A stretch of DNA of 64,000 nucleotides from Phytophthora colocasiae (lineage: Eukaryota > Oomycota > Peronosporomycetes > Peronosporales > Peronosporaceae): positions 496,001 to 560,000 of the forward strand of contig JAGKQI010000105.1 in the NCBI GenBank assembly GCA_018806915.1, read 5' to 3'. Below, one piece after another: positions 1-10,581 of this stretch; within the stretch, counting starts at the first letter, position 1, and each line of letters begins with the position of its first letter. A program made the translations under genes and the position numbers. The notes under the pieces were generated by a model that saw only the letters and a list, made by a program, of their open reading frames with translations, searched no databases and was not told the DNA's origin.

Positions 1-163
1 ACCACCAGCCACCGCCGCACACTGCAGCTACCCAGTGCGTGCATCTCCATCATCAGATACTAACGATTAGTGAAATGACAATCTAGAACTCTAGGACCTC
101 CTACATTTTTAGACTTTATAGATTTCAACTTGTTTCAAATCTAGAATATCTTCCCCAACGTAC

Positions 164-1063
164 ATGAGTGCCAAGAAGCCTGTGATTGAGCTGCGCCACC
201 CCTCGGGTTCTCGCGCTGAGGTCCACCTCTACGGCGCGACTGTCACTTCCTTTTACGCTGCGCAGGAACCGGAGCGTAATGTGCTGTTTGTATCCAAACA
301 GGCGGTTCTGGACGGTAGCAAACCCATTCGTGGCGGAATTCCCCTTGTTTTCCCCGTCTTCGGCTCTGCTGAAGGGTTCCCAAACCACGGATTCGCTCGT
401 ATTAACCACTGGAAGCTGAGCCAATTGGACCAGACTGTGGGGGACGACCAAAGTCCTACAGTTGCTACGTTCGCCCTTGACATTTCAGAGGAGATGAAGA
501 CAATGTACCCGCACGAATTCGGCCTCGTCTATGAAGTCAAGTTGTTTGCCAACGCTCTAGCTACGGCTCTCCATATCCAGAACAAGTCGGAGGGAGAAAT
601 CTCCTTCCAGGCGTTGCTGCACACGTATCTGTCGGCTGATGACGTGCGTGACGGAGGCGCCGTGGTCGAGGGACTCAAGGGACTGACGTATCACGACAAG
701 GTCGCTGGTGCTGCGAAGACCGAGGAGCGGGACGTGCTGGGCTTCGCTCAGGAGACCGATAGTGTCTATGCCAACGCTCCATCACCAGTGGTTGTCCGCT
801 TGAAGCGTGCGGACGGAAAGGAACAGGTCGTGACGGTCGAGAAGGAGGCTTTCATCAAGAGCGGAGCCTCGCAAACGTCGCAGCAAAGCGATGTGGTGGT
901 CTGGAACCCGTGGGTCGACAAGGCTAAGGGCATGGGCGACTTTGGGGACGACGAGTACCCGAACATGCTCTGCGTTGAACCAGGTCGTGTCAGTGAGCAG
1001 CAGAAACTTCCTGCTGGACAAACGTTCACGCTTCAGCAGGCCATTAAGCTGTCGGCTCTGTAG
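164..1063 (+). CDS. Glucose-6-phosphate 1-epimerase-like protein (D-hexose-6-phosphate mutarotase)
   Basis: Single-exon 299-aa protein. It matches the YMR099C/YeaD type of aldose-1-epimerase fold: an N-terminal beta-rich start (IELRHPSGSRAEVHLYGA), then the family motif GGIPLVFPVFG near residues 58-68 and HGFAR near 75-79, and a C-terminal VEPGRVS near 273. Family role: interconversion of alpha and beta anomers of hexose 6-phosphates in the cytosol. Length is normal for the family (about 290-300 aa). No signal peptide. The ATG at 164 is the first in frame and lies after an AT-rich leader. Family call is confident from motifs; substrate specificity is inferred. Confidence 0.88.
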   Translation: MSAKKPVIELRHPSGSRAEVHLYGATVTSFYAAQEPERNVLFVSKQAVLDGSKPIRGGIPLVFPVFGSAEGFPNHGFARINHWKLSQLDQTVGDDQSPTVATFALDISEEMKTMYPHEFGLVYEVKLFANALATALHIQNKSEGEISFQALLHTYLSADDVRDGGAVVEGLKGLTYHDKVAGAAKTEERDVLGFAQETDSVYANAPSPVVVRLKRADGKEQVVTVEKEAFIKSGASQTSQQSDVVVWNPWVDKAKGMGDFGDDEYPNMLCVEPGRVSEQQKLPAGQTFTLQQAIKLSAL

Positions 1064-1289
1064 GAAGAGCAAGATTTGCAGAGAAAAAAAGACTGGGGAC
1101 TTCAGTTGCAAGCTAAATGGAGTTGATTCTCGTGATCTCGACTGTGTACGTGGTGTCTATCTATTTTTTTGTCTGCAGTAGGAGGTTTTGCTTTCCTGGT
1201 TTCGAGTATTTATACTTGTGGGGGGTGCAGAAGAAGAAGTTTTGCATTGATTGCAATTGAGTCTCAAGGACCCAGTAGCAGGGAGGAGT

Positions 1290-3005
1290 ATGAGCGCACG
1301 AACGTATTCGGCCACGAGTCGCAACTCGTCCAATAACGTGGCTAATGGATCTCGCAGATACCGTCGAGTAGCTCACACGCCTCAAGTGGATGATACGTTG
1401 TTTGGAGAGAAGAACCAGCTACACAAGAACCGCAAGAATGAACGCACCCTTCAAGCTGGAAGGTACATTATCCCTTCAAATTTACTTCGAAGTAGTTCCC
1501 AATAGCTATGACTAACTGGAAAGTGTTTTATAACTTTTGACAGAGACATCGTTGGTACTAAACCGTCCTCGAACCAAGACGGGGGACATCGAGGCAACCC
1601 GTCGTTTAACAGCCACGTTACCAAGCGAACGGGCAAGAGAATGATGACTAAGGCCCCACTCGTGGTTCTTCCAGAGGATGAACTCGAACGTATCAAGGCC
1701 GAGACAACCATCCTGACTCCTGCGGAATTGGAGGCGCTAGAGGCTAAACGAGAGGCGGACGAGGAACACCAGCGCTTGACGTCGAAAGCCCGAAAGGAGT
1801 ACATGCTCAAGCTCAGCGAGGAAGCAGTCCAGCGAGCTCCTAAGAGTGAAATCGAGCAGATCTTCTCGGCCGAGAAGCAGGAAATCCGACGTCGTGCTCG
1901 CATCTTGAAAGACCAGATGCACGACAGTGTCAAACTCATGAAGACTCTGGGGACTCGTGCTCAAGCCTTTACGATTCGAGACCAGCAGCTGAAGGTGAAG
2001 AAAGAGCTTGAAGAAGAACATCACGTGTACGACGAGAAGATGAACACGTTGATGGAGATCGAGCGTCTGGAGAGTCTTAAGCGACAGGAACTTCGGGACG
2101 AAGAGAAGAAGCAGAAGAGGTACGCGGATCGTAAAGTGCTAGAAGATCAGATCGAAGGACGTCGTCTTCAACGCCAGCGAGAGAGTGAGATCGTCGCTCA
2201 AGAAGCTCAAGAAATGCTGGCCAAAATCAAGAGCCAACAGGAAGCGGAGGCCGAGAAGGAGCGAGCGAAGGCTCTGCGTGCTCAGCGATCGATGGAGGAG
2301 ATCAAGAGGTTTAATGAGGATACGCTGGTGCGGAGGCAGGAGGTGCAACGCAAGATCAAGGAGGAGGAAGACGCAGTGCTGGCGTATCAAATGAAGAAAG
2401 CAGAGGACCTTAAGAGACGCGAAGAAGAGGAGGCCGAAAGACGACACGAGGCGGAGCTTCGTTGTGCTAAACTACGCTCGATGCAGGAGAAAATGGCGAA
2501 TGAGAAGGCAGAACTGGACGAGTTGAGAGCCAAACGAGCGGCTGAAGCTCGAGAACGACAGGCCCGTGAAGCAGACTTGGCTCTGGCCAGGAAACACAAG
2601 GAGGAGATGGACGAACTGCGACGTGCTCGTGAGGCTCAGGCTCTGCATCGTGAACGTGCTCGTGTGAACGAAGCGACGATGCAACAGCGCGAGTACGAGT
2701 CGATTATGGTGCAAGTGGAGTCCGACAAAACGCGAGTTAAAGAAGAGGAGGAGAAGCGCAAACTCGCGAGTATGGGACATCGCCGTGTCCTGCAGTCCCA
2801 GATTGAAGAGAAGGAACGGTTGAAGAAGGATGCGTTCATCAAGAAGCAGGAGGAGGGTCAAGCTCTGAAGGAGGAATTCGCCAAAGAGCTGGAGAAGCTG
2901 GAACGGATTCGGTTGGAGGAAGTCGGCGAACTCGTTGAAGCTGGCGTGAATCCATTGTACTTGTCCGAGATGAAAGCTCTGGTCATTGAGAAGCAGATCC
3001 GGTAG
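1290..3005 (+). CDS. CFAP45: CFAP45 (CCDC19)-like flagellar coiled-coil protein, two exons
   Basis: Exon 1 is 1290-1462, the intron 1463-1543 (GTACAT donor, CTAAC branch-like site at 1513, CAG acceptor), and exon 2 is 1544-3005; the join keeps frame and gives about 544 aa, close to animal CFAP45 (about 550). The N-terminus is basic and disordered; from about residue 90 on it is almost entirely charged coiled coil rich in E, K, R and Q, including the conserved opening APLVVLPEDELERI. Family role: microtubule inner protein of ciliary doublets. In this organism it would act in zoospore flagella. Family assignment is from the N-terminal block plus length; coiled coils in general can mislead. Confidence 0.8.
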
Positions 3006-3352
3006 AGAATTATACAAACTTCTTTCCATTTGAGCACTATAATGACTGTATACCCCCTGAAGGTTTCTGTAGACTTACCGCTGTCCCAGAAATCACCTTG
3101 GACGAACAGCATGTTCGCTCAACTCAACAGATACTTCAACATGGATTAATTACACATTGCACATTGAGTCGCTGTGGCATTCAGTTCACGGTTGGAGCTA
3201 GAAACTCCGCTGCGAAGAGTCTGTCGAAGGGGTTCACAATGCTACCAGGGTGGTCTCCGACTATTCGAAGGATTATAAATGGATCATATTCCGATCAAAA
3301 CAAAAAAGGTCAATGACCAAAATTACTTGTTCGCATGTAAGCCCATACTTAA

Positions 3353-4018
3353 CTAAAGACAGAGAGATTCAGGGTAAAAGCCATCGCGTACTTGCTTCCA
3401 AATAGGTTCTGGAGTACGATCCATACGTGTCAGGGCCATAGTATCAGTAGCCTCTTCCATATATTCAGTCACAACCAGTTCCGGCGGCAAAGTGGCACGC
3501 CGGCCACGCTGACACGTGTGCTCATCGCGAAACTCGTACTCGTTCTTCTTGTGAATAAATTGCAGTTTCGCTTTGCATTTTGCGCTTCTATATGTGCTAC
3601 ACCTGTACGACGTCCCAACGTCGGACTGGTTGAAGCGTGTAAATGCGTGTCCAGCGGCATGCAACACAGTATGCCTGCGCCTGGTAGGTGCCGCACTTAC
3701 TTCAACAGGTACTGCTGTGGTGGTCGGGTCTAGCCTCGGATGAGTAGGTAATGTCAGCCGATCGCCATCGGTATTACTTGAGCGAATAGGGCTGCTCAGA
3801 CCTACGTGACGTTCAATCCCCGAACTGCTACTTGGGCGTCGCCCACACCTGGAATTCCGCCTCCGGCTTCTGCCTCGACCACGTCCAGAGCTCCGGCTTC
3901 TGCTTCGTTCGGAACTCTGGCTCCTGCGTCGGCGTTGCTCACGCCTGGTATTCCGACTCCGACTCCTGCATCGGTGTCGCCAATGCCCAGAACTCCAGCT
4001 CCTGCTTCGCCCTCCCAC
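3353..4018 (-). pseudogene. MULE transposase N-terminal fragment (FLYWCH/WRKY-GCM1-like zinc finger)
   Basis: 221-codon frame. Residues about 1-70 are an Arg/Ser-rich low-complexity tract made by the internal repeat. Residues about 110-170 look like a FLYWCH-type finger (HAFTRFNQ, YRCSTYRSAKCKAKL, then EHTCQ). The end, VVTEYMEEATDTMALTRMDRTPEPIW followed by KQVRDGFY, matches the linker of Phytophthora MULE transposases before the catalytic domain. The frame stops at 3353, so the DDE domain is absent. A probable original start lies upstream in another frame (MQQEGSPSS near 4249), separated by frameshift within the repeat. Confidence 0.6.
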
Positions 4019-4145
4019 AGATCTCCGGGACTTGCTTCGGTGTCGCTCACACCCTGAACTCCGGCTTCGGTTTCGGCTTCAATCATGTTGAGGGTTCGAG
4101 CTCCGAGTCGAGAGGCTTCTGCGCTCTGAGCTCCTGCTTCGACCT
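3840..4145. repeat. Degenerate short tandem repeat rich in CTCCGGCTTCTGC-type units
   Basis: About 300 bp of imperfect repeats with units such as GGAATTCCGCCTCCGGCTT, TCCGACTCCGACTCCTG and AACTCCAGCTCCTGC. Several frames on both strands stay open through it (Arg/Ser-rich, Glu/Ala/Gly-rich and Pro/Ser/Ala-rich), as expected for a codon-size periodic repeat. It lies inside the MULE transposase fragment. Confidence 0.65.
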
Positions 4146-5726
4146 GAACGCTTTCTAAGTGAGTACTGCTGGCTGGCGTGAGCGTCAGCGGATGACGGGG
4201 GAGATAGTTCCAGCGTCGATACTGAAGACGGGGAGCCTTCTTGCTGCATAGTGGGTCGGAGGGAGTGGGTAAGAAGGAGTGCGGGGCACAGAGCCAAAGA
4301 TGGAATGTCGGGCCAGGTCAACCAATAGATTTGACCAAATCCCTTGACCAGTGCAAAATTATGGGGTTGACCTTTTTTGTGTTGATCGGAATATGATCCA
4401 TTTAAAAGTGTACCCGACTATTCTCCTCGTAGGTGGCTCGAAAACGCAACGCAGAGCACATACGACGTCGTGGATGAGACGGAGACTCTTCTCAGTAAAG
4501 GCAAACGTCTCCTGCGTCAAGTCTCCAGTTTCCGTCACAATAGGCCAGAGGAATCCCAGCTCGGTCAGTTTCACAAGGATCATACGTTCTGCTTCATGGA
4601 TGTCCTTCGGCGGAATCTCCAGCCCGAAAATGAAATCCAACACACCACCTGCATGGTAGGTAGCATTGGGAAACGCATACTGGTCCATGTCGGCAGATTG
4701 CCCAACCTTCATTATGAAGAATGGGCCACTGTAAAGATCATGGGTGAAAGCACTCGCTGGTCCACAGAGAAGGAGATACACTCCTGATGTTCCTTGCGGT
4801 GGTCTCTCATACAACACGCCTGAAACAAAAGGACCTCTGTACACTCTGTAGACGGGGTTGATAACGAGGCAAGCCACGTTTGGAGCCTCAGTGCTAATAA
4901 AATATCGGTCTTTGAGAGTGACCAAGTGGGAGAGAATGGTCGTCGTAGCCATGAGTGCGAACTCGAGTCTGAGATACGTTTGCTTAGGTCGAGCGTTTCC
5001 ACGAGTAATTAATCCGTACGAGAGTGTATTTTCCAATCATGCTTCGACAAGTAGACGCTCTCCCCGGAAGTAATCCCTGACCGCTATCGCCACGCCCCGT
5101 GGCGCATCATGGCACAAGCCCGCTATACTCGTCCACGGGAAGAACGGAACTCCGTCGAAGTAAACATACTCGGGAAAAATCTTTTCAAAGTCGCGCATTG
5201 CGACGTAGGGCCGTGAATTCCACGCGCGGAAACACCTACACAGACGCTCTCGAGTGGTGCTGTTCGGATCCATAGCAAAATGAGAAATGAACACCCAAGT
5301 AGCCTCTACCACGCTTGGCTGGCTTATCGCAGCTGCATGTAATAGCGAAGGCTTCGATTCGTCTGTGAGGTAATCCGCCCACCCGACCGGACCCTCTACC
5401 TGCAGTCAGCCGAAGAAGACCCATGTATCGATCGCATCAAGGGCCACGCGCCGAGTCCGGTGAACGGTTTGAAGGACGCGTAACGGTGTGTCTCCATGGA
5501 CGTGTTGTCAAGCGCCGTTGACGCTCGATTCACTAGCGATCGTGTGGTAAGTTCTTGACTAGTACATGTAGTATTCTCCTCCATTCCCTCCTTTCACTTT
5601 TGAAGTTTTCTTATACATACTCGGTAGTTTTCGTAGCGATATCCTGGAAAATACGAATGTTTTTTCCTACTTCATGTCAAAGTATCTCAGTTTAAGTTTT
5701 TCACCGTAGCAACTCGTTCTCTCGCG

Positions 5727-6280
5727 ATGGCAATCTGTGAAGTCAAGTTGGTGGATCGAAATGGCGACAATTTCACCTGTACCGTTGACTCGAGCCTGAG
5801 TTTAGACGAATCCTCGATTTGCCTGACGAACACAGCGACGAGTGCCCGGTGGTACCATTTTCCATTTCTCTACATGCCGGGCTGTACTGAAGAATGATTT
5901 TGTCTGATATAAAGATGTTGCTGTATGTGAAGGACCTGTAAGGTGAACGCAGCCACTTTGGAGAAATACTACATGTACTCCACGAAATTTGAGCTGGCAT
6001 ACCACCACCACGTCGTCATGACCATATTGGAGGTAATATGCTTTGAATCTTTGTCTGTCGACAGTCTTACAACGACCATTGCTAGGAAGTATACCGAGGA
6101 AATATTAGGAGAGGATTAGGGGGGCTCACGCTATCCCAAAATGATTGCATCTACTGCATGAAGCTTACTCTGGAGTGCTTGATCAATGGATGTTCAAGCT
6201 ACTGGATGTTTCCAATGGCCCCTGAAGACCCACTCGCCATTTTGAAGCGTCAGAAAGAATTGGACGCCAAGGCAGCGTAG
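5727..6280 (+). pseudogene. Elongin-C-like (BTB/POZ, SKP1 fold) remnant, disrupted
   Basis: Three pieces in the right order resemble elongin C (about 112 aa). The opening is VKLVDRNGDNFTCTVDSSLS at 5742 on, compared with the family VKLISSDGHEF-type start. A middle block, AATLEKYYMYSTKFELAY near 5950-6005, corresponds to the family LEKVC.YF.YK segment. The end is FPMAPEDPLAIL near 6207-6240 (family EFPI.PE.ALELL). The pieces are separated by stops (first at 5898) and frame changes that no clear intron explains; family identity is from motif order only. An intact copy probably exists elsewhere. Confidence 0.45.
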
Positions 6281-6379
6281 GAATGAGATATCTTACGTAT
6301 GGGGAGTTCGAATGGCTCGAGTGAAATCGTTCACTTCAACATATTTTAGTGACATGTCATTAAGTAGAAGGAGACATCA

Positions 6380-8059
6380 ATGAGCAGGTCAATAATGCAT
6401 GCGAACGCAGTCGCTACTGCGCGTGGAGACGCGCTGTCCACGCAGCGGTGCGATCTACTGGCGCCAGAGAACGAGTACCTAGGTAAAAATCTATCTTCCA
6501 CCTCGATTGCACCGTCGTTGCAGCTATAATGACGGAGTTGTGACGTGTTCCAGACCCCAACCCAGACTTACATTCACTCTTTCTGGTTTGTTGTTCGCAT
6601 TGATATTCACTTCTGTGCAATACATTAGCTTATCATTCATGTACATTTATATAGGAGTACAACCGCATGTTCTTTGAAGGCCGTTTGGCTGGTTGCGAGG
6701 TCAAATGGAGCAAACGAATGACGCTTTGGTGAGCAGCAGTCATTAATTTCTTCCCACTTCCAAGCATTTGCACTAATCTGTCGCATTGCAGTGCTGGTTT
6801 ATGCAGTTTCCAGCCTGGGAGCGGCTTCTGTTCTATTCGGTTAAGGTGAGGCAATGTTCTGAAGCTTTGAGGTTGTACAGTTCATGACTTGTTTTTCTTT
6901 AGTGAACCGTTGCTGAAGCTCCGACCTCGCAGTGATATGGTCAACACTCTATTGGTAATGGTTGCTGATTTTAATAACGGTTTGATTCGTGACACTGATT
7001 TCGTATTGTGTTTAACAGCACGAGATGATCCACGCTTATGTGTTCGTGGCGACACCAGTTCGGGACCATGAAGACCACGGACCGCTGTTCCAGGCCCACA
7101 TGAACCGGATTAACGATGCTGCGAGGACGAAGATCACTGTCTTTCACACCTTTCATGATGAAGTGGACGCATATCGCCAGCATGTTTGGCAGTGTAGTGT
7201 AAGTTGCAGTCCAGTATTAAGAAAAAAGAGTCGTAGTTTACTAATATTTTGTGTCGTATTGTAGGGCTCCTGTCGTCGCACTGCTCCGTACTTTGGCCTC
7301 GTCAAGAGAGCAATGAATCGCCCTCCAGGGCCGACAGATCGATGGTGGGCTGACCACCAACGCAGTTGTGGTGGGAGCTACACGAAAATCGAAGAGCCAG
7401 CGGAATTTACTGCCAAGCAAGCGAAGAAGAAAGAGAGGGAACGTGCGAGAGAAGAAAAGAAAAGGAAGAAATCCCAGGAAGAGGAAGCTGCACCGAGCGT
7501 GAAACAATTTTTCCCGAGGATAAAAAATGAAAAAAATGACGGTACCAGTGGTAAGGCGAAGCAGTCCGCCAGAGGAGAAACAAAACCTTTAAATACTGGA
7601 AAGAAGGCGATACCAAAAGTGGAGACTGGCGATGACAGCAACAAGAAGCACAAAAAGGAGCATGAAGCTGGGCGTACGAGCTCAGAGGCTGGCTGGGGAT
7701 ACCCATCAGCTCCAGTGATTTTCTCTGAAGATGGAGAAGAAGATGGATACTTCCTGGTGGGTGACGTCCAAGCACTCTTTCAAACTCCGTTGTCGCAGTC
7801 ATTTGCTCCAAGTGGCCGTAAACGAGATCGACTAGAACCTCCTGGTGATCTCCGAGATTCCAGTTCAGTTGCAGCTGGGTCGAATACTACCAGATCCTCT
7901 GCGGTTGTCGATCTCACCGTATCCGACACTGACGTCAGTGAAGACGAGCAACTGGAACGCGCAATCCGACTTTCGTTGGCAACGCCACTCCAGCCTACAG
8001 CAACTGAGCGTCCGCGTACAGCAACAACAGGAGACGAAGACGTCATTGAGATCAAGTGA
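6380..8059 (+). CDS. SPRTN: Spartan (SPRTN/DVC1) DNA-protein-crosslink metalloprotease, seven exons
   Basis: Exons: 6380-6482, 6554-6585, 6655-6728, 6792-6845, 6903-6954, 7019-7198, 7265-8059; all junctions keep frame and give 429 aa. The SprT-like domain is complete: DPNPDLHSLF, EVKWSKRMT, the zinc active site HEMIH (starting exactly at exon 6), HDEVDAYRQHVWQC, then PYFGLVKRAMNR and WWADHQRSCGG. Family role: nuclear, ubiquitin- and DNA-dependent removal of proteins crosslinked to DNA. The tail is lysine-rich and then acidic, with KQFFPRI near 7500 (a poor PIP-box match lacking the Gln), a SUMO-binding-like VVDLTVSD near 7900, and a UIM-like DEQLERAIRLSLA near 7944-7982. I see no C-terminal UBZ finger. 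The start at 6380 is the first in-frame ATG. Confidence 0.9.
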
Positions 8060-8747
8060 ATTTTCAAATCAGGTGTAAACCGCTCTTGTGTCTTATCAAT
8101 GGACACGCTAATGACGCTCCGCTCGACATTGGCAACAATCGCTCCAGCAGTCTGGAGTGTTTTCTGTACTTTGAATAGATGCACGCCAGATCCTCTTGCG
8201 ACGATCCTGAATCCTGGTTCACACCATATCCAAGTCAGTACTGAGGAGAAGAACTCTCGTCATGTGCGCAAGCCGATCCTGCGCCAGTTGGCCGATATCT
8301 GGACGGAATCTGTGCGGGCTGTAGTGCTCACTTGGTCGGTTTTCCCAGTTTTGTACCCGGAACACGTTGAATTATCGTCACGACCTTCATCTCTTCGCCT
8401 GTAGTCTCTGGAGCCTCTCGGTAGGAAGTGTCGTCTCCATCGGAATACCCTCGCGCTGTCGCCTGTTCTTGGCCATCGTAACCCGGCCAACCTTCATCAT
8501 TACCACGACTCTCATCTCTTTGCGCGTCACAAAGAGGTCAAAGTGATCGGCAAGTGTCGAGAGCTCCTGACAAGTTAAGTTGCTTGAGCTCTTCAGCTAA
8601 ACGTATTGCCGGCGCTGCAGCTTCTGGTTTTGATATGGTTGGGAGCCAGGCTTGTAGGCTTGTTGGAAAAAGGCCCTATCCAAAGTGTAGAGAACAATTC
8701 AAATCTCCTAGTGCAATTGCGTAAAAGTTGTCATAAACTGTTGAAGA
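8060..8747. other. Intergenic stretch between convergent genes; unclear minus-strand ORF
   Basis: About 690 bp. On the minus strand one frame from about 8670 to 8260 is open apart from a single TGA, and reads like protein (KPEAAAPAIRLAEELKQLNL, later GEEMKVVTIIQRVPG), but no start, homology or splice signal is clear. A remnant or an unspliced alternative exon is possible. Nothing else recognised. Confidence 0.3.
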
Positions 8748-10474
8748 CTACCACTCAATGTTGCTGCTTTTAGGCTGCGTTAACACTGGTGCCGGTCTCG
8801 AAGTACGCACTTCACGATCTCTACATGAATATTCAGAAACAAAAGAATCAAAAGAGAGCTACTACGCAACAATATCATAGCAATTGAATGCACGTACAAC
8901 GTTTCCTCGATCTTCTCCCATTTGGTGGAGGTTGTCCGCATCTTCTCAACTGCATCAGCCAGTCGATGTCGCCGTATCATTGCTTCCGTTGCCACTTGCT
9001 GTCGAGTCTGTAGAAGTGCTTGTTTTCTCTCCTTTACTGCTCTTGATCTCGCATCAGCTGAAGAAATTCGACGTATTAACTGTTCTCTCGCATACGCTTC
9101 CATCCGTTGAATCCTCTCGACATTCTGCTCCTTTCGAGAGACTCCCAATTGGTGTTCAACCTGTGCCAGTAGTCTCGCTTTCTCCCGTTCCTGTTGTGTG
9201 TCCTCCATCTTCGCTTCGAGTTGATCACGTTTCAATAGTAACTCGCTTACGTGTTTTTCTCGTAGTGCATGAGCAGCTTCCAGTCGCTTTTGACGAACGG
9301 ATTCGTCCTGTTTGGACTTGGCAGCACGTTCTTTGAGCTCATTAGCTGTCTTGCGCTGGATCTCCTTCCCTCGTTCAGCTGCTGCTATCTGTTTGTCCGT
9401 CACTTCTTGCTTCTTCCGAGCAAGTGCTAATTCATTCTGGTACGTGACGTTCTGTATACGTGCATTCGCCTTCTCTCGACGCTCCAGTGCCTCCTGATGT
9501 CTCCGTTTGTTGGCCGCTTCTATCTTGACAGCTACTTGTCGCTCCTTCTCCAACATTCGCCTCCTATTAGCAGCTACAACCTCTTCCTGTTGTCTCAAGA
9601 GCTCTTCAGTCTGTATCCGCCATGCGTCTGCGTTTTGCTGCCGTTCGAGATCCCGTTGAGCTGCTTCTAATGCTCGTCGACGTGCTTTCTCCTTTTCTTC
9701 TTCGGCTAAAACCCGTTCACGTTCAGCTTCTGCTCGTCTTCGAGTCTTCCTCTCTAACGCCTCCTTGTCCTCGTCTCGTTTCTTCGCGAGTTCCTTCTCG
9801 TGCTTCGCAGCCGCCAATTGCATCCTTCGTTGTCGCATCTTCCGGTGTTGATCTTCTTGTCGCTTAGCTTCTTCAGCTGCACGTCGGGCATTCTCTTCTT
9901 GAAGACGAACGAGTTTGGCTTCCATTTCAATGGCGTTCTGGATATCCTTCTGCTGCCGTAACTTGATCCGTGCTAGACGTCGTTCTTCTAACTGCAGTAG
10001 AGTCGAATCGCCCAATGTCTCGGTTGAATTCATCCAAGGTCGAGCAGATTGAGTCCGTCTTGGAGGGAAACCAGCAACTGTTTGTTGCTGTACGGGACTT
10101 CCTTCACCTGTGGGGGATCCGGTTGTTCCAGGAACAGAAAGCAACGCAGTGGACGGTGGTGCAGGCCCCAATCCGCTCAGAATCGCCTCTCGTTCAGCTC
10201 GAACAATCTCGAGTTTCTGCTGTCGAAGCTGCTCGAAATGTTCATGTCGAAGTACTGCCGCCTCCTTCTCCACTAGTGAATACTTACGATTCACCCCATG
10301 GTCCAGGAATTCCGCTACTGTCTTCGTCAACAATTCACTGGGTTTGATACCCATCCGACGACACGCTTCCAAGCTACGAGGCGAGTTGATCCTTGCACCA
10401 GTTGCAGCACAGTCGATCACCGTCACATTCTGCCTACTGGGTGATCCCCAACCATTCTCCATTGGCCCCTGCAT
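8748..10474 (-). CDS. Coiled-coil protein with CCDC177-like N-terminal motif, two exons
   Basis: Exon 1 is 10474-8898, the intron 8897-8821 (GTACGT donor, TGTAG acceptor), and exon 2 is 8820-8748; about 549 aa. Splicing replaces a hydrophobic intron-encoded tail with DREVRTSRPAPVLTQ, a sensible C-terminus. Residues about 25-45 contain SPRSLEACRRMGIKPSELL, like the motif in CCDC177 and many oomycete coiled-coil proteins. From about residue 130 to 510 it is continuous charged helix (E/R/K/A/Q). Function is unknown; cytoskeletal or flagellar roles are plausible but not shown. The ATG at 10474 is the first in frame. Confidence 0.7.
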
Positions 10475-10581
10475 CACCACCAGATAGCTTAAACGCGTTT
10501 GAAAGAAGCCAAACTCGGTTTAGAACGACTAGAATAGGCGGATCAATTGTCGTTAAAAACTTACGAGCTACTGGTGATAGT

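Larger units (their letters stand above)
3267..4413 (-). mobile_element. Non-autonomous MULE (about 1.15 kb) with 47-bp TIRs and 10-bp TSD
   Basis: The ends are inverted repeats: 3267-3313 and the reverse complement of 4367-4413 match over 47 bp (shared core AAATGGATCATATTCCGATC), differing mainly in the outer 10 bases. CCGACTATTC directly flanks both sides (3257-3266 and 4414-4423), a 10-bp target-site duplication typical of Mutator-like elements. TTGACC recurs as a subterminal motif (4331, 4344, 4367). Inside, on the minus strand, is the N-terminal part of a MULE transposase only, so it cannot be autonomous. It sits in the 3' coding part of the host gene at 3181-5399. Confidence 0.85.
3181..5399 (-). 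pseudogene. Unknown gene broken by a MULE insertion and an in-frame stop
   Basis: On the minus strand one frame runs from about 5399 to 4424, interrupted only by a TGA at 5037-5039. It then meets the MULE at 3267-4413. Skipping the MULE and one copy of its 10-bp duplication continues the same frame through DHPGSIVNPFDRLFAAEF to a stop at 3181. The 5' end is unclear: there is no ATG between 5405 and the first one in SHFAMDPN, and CTGCAG at 5400-5405 could be a splice acceptor, with coding-like sequence in another frame at 5400-5584. The middle (GVYLLLCG..., FFIMKVGQSADMDQ, then HEAERMILVKL) vaguely resembles T5orf172/GIY-YIG-like folds; that is a weak inference. I do not recognise the family. 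Confidence 0.5.

Noticed and set aside
3098..3316. 72-codon plus-strand frame
   Set aside because: Lies over the host-gene tail and the MULE TIR; no homology or start context.
8898..10480. Plus-strand frames at 8.9-10.5 kb
   Set aside because: Complement of the coiled-coil gene; Leu/Ser/Arg-rich shadows.
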